From contig JAKSDK010001090.1 of the NCBI GenBank assembly GCA_022360095.1, positions 1 through 64,000 on the forward strand: DNA of 64,000 nt, in the 5' to 3' direction. The DNA is from Phycisphaerales bacterium (lineage in GTDB: Bacteria > Planctomycetota > Phycisphaerae > UBA1845 > UTPLA1). The notes under the pieces were generated by a model. It ran no database searches and had not been told where the DNA came from. It worked only from the letters and a program-made list of their open reading frames with translations. Both the position numbers and the translations under genes were made by a program. Positions 60,880-64,000 of this stretch are shown here, in pieces (position 1 is the stretch's first letter; each line of letters starts with the position of its first letter).

Positions 60880-61346
60880 GACGCGCCTCCGTTGAGTTGC
60901 ACGGCCGTCATGGCCACAGCGTCCACGTCGGCCTGATTGATGGAGCCATCCTGATTAATGTCCCATTCGGCGCGGGTCGGCGCGCCCGCTTTGAGGTGTC
61001 GGGCCAGGGCGAAGGCGTCGAGGATGTCCACTCGTCCGCTGAGGTCGATGTCTTCTCGAATCGCGAGCGGCGGGGGCGTGTCCGGCTGGAGAATGGATCG
61101 TTGTGGTTGAAGGGTGTGCTGAATCAGGAAGATGAGCATGATCGCCGCCGCGACAATGCCGACGCCGCCCCATCTCCAGGACCGTCGTGTGTCGCCGAAC
61201 TGCTGTCGCGCCGCGAAAAGGATGTTTTCGTCGATTTCCGCGGGGATTTCCGACGGCGGTTTGTAGAGCGCGGCGAGTTCGCCAGCCAACGGCTTGGGCA
61301 AATGCGAATCGGACGGATGTTCGGGATGTTGATTTTGAGGCGTCAT
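60876..61346 (-). CDS. Membrane protein with C-terminal dockerin (possible anti-sigma)
   Basis: A 156-residue protein. N-terminal soluble region (1-57), a membrane helix near 58-76 (RWGGVGIVAAAIMLIFLIQH), and a C-terminal type I dockerin: DIDLSGRVDILDAFALARHL and WDINQDGSINQADVDAVAMT are the two calcium-loop halves with D-x-N/D-x-D/S-G spacing. The gene follows an ECF sigma factor, so the N-terminal part may act as anti-sigma, although no zinc motif is seen. The dockerin would face the periplasm, where the adjacent cohesin-like protein may bind. Confidence 0.7.
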   Translation of the reverse strand: MTPQNQHPEHPSDSHLPKPLAGELAALYKPPSEIPAEIDENILFAARQQFGDTRRSWRWGGVGIVAAAIMLIFLIQHTLQPQRSILQPDTPPPLAIREDIDLSGRVDILDAFALARHLKAGAPTRAEWDINQDGSINQADVDAVAMTAVQLNGGAS

Positions 61347-61421
61347 GATTTTTCAAGCTTTCTATCTGAAGCGCGCGGGGAATCGGAAAGGTTCATTCGA
61401 TTTTCTTTTTTTGGGTTCGTC

Positions 61422-61979
61422 CTAATCCTCGAAGTATCGCCGGGTCCGCTCGTCGTTTCGAAGTGCGGCCAGGGCATGGTGTAACCGGGATTTGACCGTG
61501 CCGACGGGAATCTGAAGCGCCTGGGCGATTTCGTCGAGGGTGAGGCCGTCTACGAATCGCATGAGCAGGACCTCGCGCTGAGGCTCGGGCAGGCTCGCCA
61601 TCATGGCCGCCAGGTCCGTTTTCGCCGAAGCGGATTCAGACGACGGGGCATTCAGGTTTTCCTGACGGCGTTTTTTCGCGCGCTCAGCCTTTTTTTTCTT
61701 TCGGAGCACGGTGAGCGAGACGTTTTTGACGACGGGGTAAAGAAACGTCGTCATCTTGGCGGTCAGCCTCAGATCCGGGACTCTTTTCAGCAAATAAGCG
61801 AAGGTTTCCTGAAGGACGTCCAAGGCGTCTTCACGGTCGGCCGTGAAACGATAGGCCAGTCGGAACACCCAATCTCGATATCGAAGGTAAAGTGATTCGA
61901 AGGCGGAGGCATCGGACCTGTTGATCGCGTCGATAAGCTGGACATCGGTCCGCCAGTCTTTGGTCGATGGTTCTGTCAC
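61422..61979 (-). CDS. ECF sigma factor
   Basis: A 185-residue protein. Region 2 is LYLRYRDWVFRLAYRFTADR followed by EDALDVLQETFAYLLK. Region 4 is LPEPQREVLLMRFVDGLTLD, followed by EIAQALQIPVGTVKSRLHHA, a standard HTH. A Lys/Arg-rich linker (KKKKAERAKKRRQE) separates them. The dockerin membrane protein is 75 bases downstream on the same strand, followed by the cohesin-like and VIT/VWA genes, so the sigma factor may control this surface operon. Confidence 0.85.
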   Translation of the reverse strand: MTEPSTKDWRTDVQLIDAINRSDASAFESLYLRYRDWVFRLAYRFTADREDALDVLQETFAYLLKRVPDLRLTAKMTTFLYPVVKNVSLTVLRKKKKAERAKKRRQENLNAPSSESASAKTDLAAMMASLPEPQREVLLMRFVDGLTLDEIAQALQIPVGTVKSRLHHALAALRNDERTRRYFED

Positions 61980-62063
61980 ACGGCTGCCCCGTTGTGGTTG
62001 ACGATTCTGTCACACCCGAAACGGCAGACAGCATAGTCTGCGAGCCGAGTCTGACAAACACGG

Positions 62064-62867
62064 TCAACGTGCAAGGGCGACCTTGTTCAGCAAAGGGTCG
62101 ATCTGCGGGGCGAGAATATGGCAGGCCCATGGACGAGACAGATACCCGAGATGGCCGCCGTTGTGGCCATATCGCCGCCATGCGGGTTCCCAGGCGATCT
62201 GTTGCAGCTTTTCGTGTCGGAGTTGTTTGCCGTCATTGTCGAGAAAGCCGCAATGACCCGCGGACAGCGTTCGTTTTCGATCGATCGTGCCAAACAGAGA
62301 GGTACCAAAGCCGACGATGCCGTCTTTAGGGCTGTAGATGTTGATGACCTTGTCCTTGCAGCGCGCGAGCACCTTGCTGAGGTCGTAGTCTTTGGAGATG
62401 GCCGCGGCGACCAGGATGACGCGGTCCAACATCACATCTTTCGGCAAGGCCTCGATGGTGAGAATGGCCAGTCCGCCGCCGCCGCTGAAGCCGATCAGCG
62501 TGAGCGGCTTGTCGGGCCGTTCGCGTTGCAGGGCGACCAACCGATTGGCCCTTTCCTCGGCCCGTTTCAGGTTGGCGGGCAGGTCGCTCAGGTTTTGTAA
62601 GGAATGAAGCGGTGGTGTTCCCCAAGGGATAATCTCGATGCCGCGATCAAGTCCGGCATCGCGCAGTCCGTCAAGCGTGCCGGCCAGTTGCCATTGGTTG
62701 CCTTCGACGCCGGGCAGCATGACGACGTGTCCGCGGCTTTGCTGCTCGATCGTCATTTCAGGTGCCTGATAGCACCCGAAGGCTTGACTGAAAAGAGCGG
62801 TCCACAGTGACCATCGGGTGTATCGACGAAGTCTTGGTTCCGCGTCGATCATTGGGCGCGACTCCAT
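62064..62867 (-). CDS. Alpha/beta hydrolase
   Basis: A 267-residue protein. The strand-turn-helix with the nucleophile is LTLIGFSGGGGLAILTIEAL (GxSxG). Oxyanion-region HVVMLPGVEGNQWQL comes before it, and AGHCGFLD is the likely catalytic-His region. The region CKDKVINIYSPKDGIVGFG holds the expected acid. A hydrophobic N-terminal segment may be an export signal. The substrate is unknown. Confidence 0.6.
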   Translation of the reverse strand: MESRPMIDAEPRLRRYTRWSLWTALFSQAFGCYQAPEMTIEQQSRGHVVMLPGVEGNQWQLAGTLDGLRDAGLDRGIEIIPWGTPPLHSLQNLSDLPANLKRAEERANRLVALQRERPDKPLTLIGFSGGGGLAILTIEALPKDVMLDRVILVAAAISKDYDLSKVLARCKDKVINIYSPKDGIVGFGTSLFGTIDRKRTLSAGHCGFLDNDGKQLRHEKLQQIAWEPAWRRYGHNGGHLGYLSRPWACHILAPQIDPLLNKVALAR

Positions 62868-63027
62868 AAATGGGAGGGCGAGGCCGCTACTGCAATTTTA
62901 TCGGAAAGCGCTCGTTTTTCTCACGAATCTCATCTAACCAACAAAAAGTTTTTGGGTCCTGGTCTGAGGATGGTTCTACAATCACACGGAAATGACACGC
63001 CTCGCCCTTGCGTCGGAGAACCCCGTT

Positions 63028-63183
63028 ATGAAGACTGCGTTTCGGTTTCAGACGTTGCGCTGGCTGGTGTTTTGTCTGCCGTTGTTCATTGTGGGCTGCG
63101 ACGATGACGATGCGGATAGCATCCTGGGCATTGTCGTTGCCGTGTTTGATCTGGTCGTGAATATCGTCGACCTCGCTGATTGA
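63028..63183 (+). CDS. Mini-lipoprotein
   Basis: A 51-residue protein from ATG 63028, nine bases after GGAG. MKTAFRFQTLRWLVFCLPLF followed by IVGC gives a lipobox with Cys near 24. The mature 28 residues are acidic at first (DDDDADS) and then hydrophobic (ILGIVVAVFDLVVNIVDLAD). It may be a small outer-membrane lipoprotein. The function is unknown. Confidence 0.45.
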   Translation: MKTAFRFQTLRWLVFCLPLFIVGCDDDDADSILGIVVAVFDLVVNIVDLAD

Positions 63184-63217
63184 ACCTTATGCGTTGTGGC
63201 GTGGGGGCTTGTTCGGT

Positions 63218-64000
63218 TCATCCGCGCATGCGCAGTCTGTTCGCGAGAAGCTCGATGATGTGGCTCGAGCGCACACCGACATGGTGCTCGATCTGATGTC
63301 GGCAACTGAAGCCGGGGACGATGACCTCCGCGTCGCCGCGATTTCGAACGGCGGGAAACAGGCGTTGCTCGCCGACGGCCTTGGCGATTTCGTAGTGTTC
63401 GCGTTCATGGCCGAAGGCCCCGGCCATGCCGCAACAGCCACTGTTGATTTCAGTCGCCGGGCTCGCTGCTGCGCGTAGGACATGCATGGCATCTTCGGTG
63501 CCCAACAGGGCTTTTTGGTGACAATGGCCGTGATAGAGCACGGGACGTGAATCAACATCGAATGACAGGGCATCCGGGGTTGCACGCAAAATTTCGGCAA
63601 TGAATGAGTCGGCTGTCATTGCGCGTTCCGCGATCTGTCGCGCCTCGCTCGTGCGCACCAGCTGCGGCATTTCGTCGATGAAGAGCGAAAGACAACTTGG
63701 CTCCGTGATCAGGATGGGACCGTCGGTGCCGGATAGCAGGTTGACGTTTTGTTCAGCCAATCGTCTGGCCTCACCGAGCAGCCCTTGACTGACGGCAGGG
63801 CGGCCGCAGCATACGGTGGATGGTACAACGACGTGATAACTTAGCGCTTCAAGCAGTTTGACCAGGGCGATGCCGACCTGAGGCGTAAAATGATTGGTCC
63901 ATGTGTCTACGAAGTAGATGACTTGTCGATCATGGATTTTTTTCGGGTGATATCGCTCAAACCAATGTCGAAAAGTCTTCCCGGCGAATCGCGGTATCGG
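63218..64000 (-). CDS. CCG-domain Fe-S oxidoreductase, 5'-partial at window edge
   Basis: The frame stays open on the minus strand to base 64000, so the gene continues beyond the window. Visible sequence includes two cysteine-rich CCG segments, STVCCGRPAVSQGLLGEARR and NSGCCGMAGAFGHEREHYEI, and between them the HGHCHQKALLG region typical of GlcF/LutA-like subunits or of FAD-binding oxidases fused to Fe-S domains. It probably oxidises lactate, glycolate or a related hydroxy acid. The N-terminal part, which would tell the fusion type, is missing. Confidence 0.75.
   Translation of the reverse strand, partial: PIPRFAGKTFRHWFERYHPKKIHDRQVIYFVDTWTNHFTPQVGIALVKLLEALSYHVVVPSTVCCGRPAVSQGLLGEARRLAEQNVNLLSGTDGPILITEPSCLSLFIDEMPQLVRTSEARQIAERAMTADSFIAEILRATPDALSFDVDSRPVLYHGHCHQKALLGTEDAMHVLRAAASPATEINSGCCGMAGAFGHEREHYEIAKAVGEQRLFPAVRNRGDAEVIVPGFSCRHQIEHHVGVRSSHIIELLANRLRMRG

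Overview
The window looks like a piece of a planctomycete chromosome, possibly of the Phycisphaerae, with a prophage integrated in its left half. The planctomycete assignment is inference. It rests on serine/threonine kinases with C-terminal TPR repeats paired with sigma factors, type I dockerin tails, a VIT/von Willebrand A protein, a futalosine-pathway menaquinone gene (mqnD) and many secreted proteins of unknown role. No rRNA or other marker gene is present to confirm it.

Region 1 (1 to about 17.5 kb, all + strand) is the late module of a siphovirus-like prophage. It runs from small head-tail connector genes through a probable tail tube protein, two small lipoproteins, a holin-like protein, a tail assembly chaperone with a -1 frameshift signal (A9 run at 5061-5069) and a tape measure protein. 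Then come about ten tail-tip, baseplate and fibre genes, among them an 817-residue tip protein and a 1240-residue beta-propeller fibre. Many genes overlap by 1 to 8 bases. Terminase, portal and capsid genes would lie left of the window. No endolysin was seen.

Region 2 (about 17.5-30.4 kb) is the control and cargo part of the element. It holds an XRE/ImmA-IrrE regulator with a partner gene behind a perfect palindrome, a structured leader with a small upstream ORF, a ribbon-helix-helix protein, membrane proteins, a sigma factor/kinase pair, two unknown membrane proteins, an XRE repressor, an excisionase-like gene and a tyrosine recombinase. The recombinase abuts the 3' end of a tRNA-Pro(TGG) gene at 30386-30460, which I take to be the attachment site. 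The left end of the element is not in the window.

Region 3 (30.5-64 kb) is host-like. It contains an arsenosugar-type pair (arsS plus a peroxidase-like gene), an HtrA protease near two Spy/CpxP-like secreted proteins, and a second kinase/ECF sigma pair. Next to that pair are two secreted-protein genes that share a duplicated upstream element. After a secreted protein with a C-terminal anchor come an inositol-phosphatase-family enzyme, an acyl-CoA dehydrogenase, an esterase-like protein, an E1alpha-E1beta-E2 2-oxoacid dehydrogenase operon, a lone Clp N-domain protein, a HEAT-like secreted protein, mqnD and a sulfotransferase-like protein. The last part is a four-gene operon: an ECF sigma factor, a membrane protein with a dockerin, a secreted cohesin-like protein and a VIT/VWA lipoprotein. 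It is followed by a hydrolase, a mini-lipoprotein and a CCG-domain Fe-S oxidoreductase cut by the window edge.

The observations I find most worth following are the sigma/dockerin/cohesin/VWA operon, the frameshifting tail chaperone, the leader at 19.47-19.8 kb whose hairpin hides a ribosome binding site, the interleaved inverted repeats at 28.73-28.84 kb, and the duplicated structured element at 39.3 and 40.76 kb.
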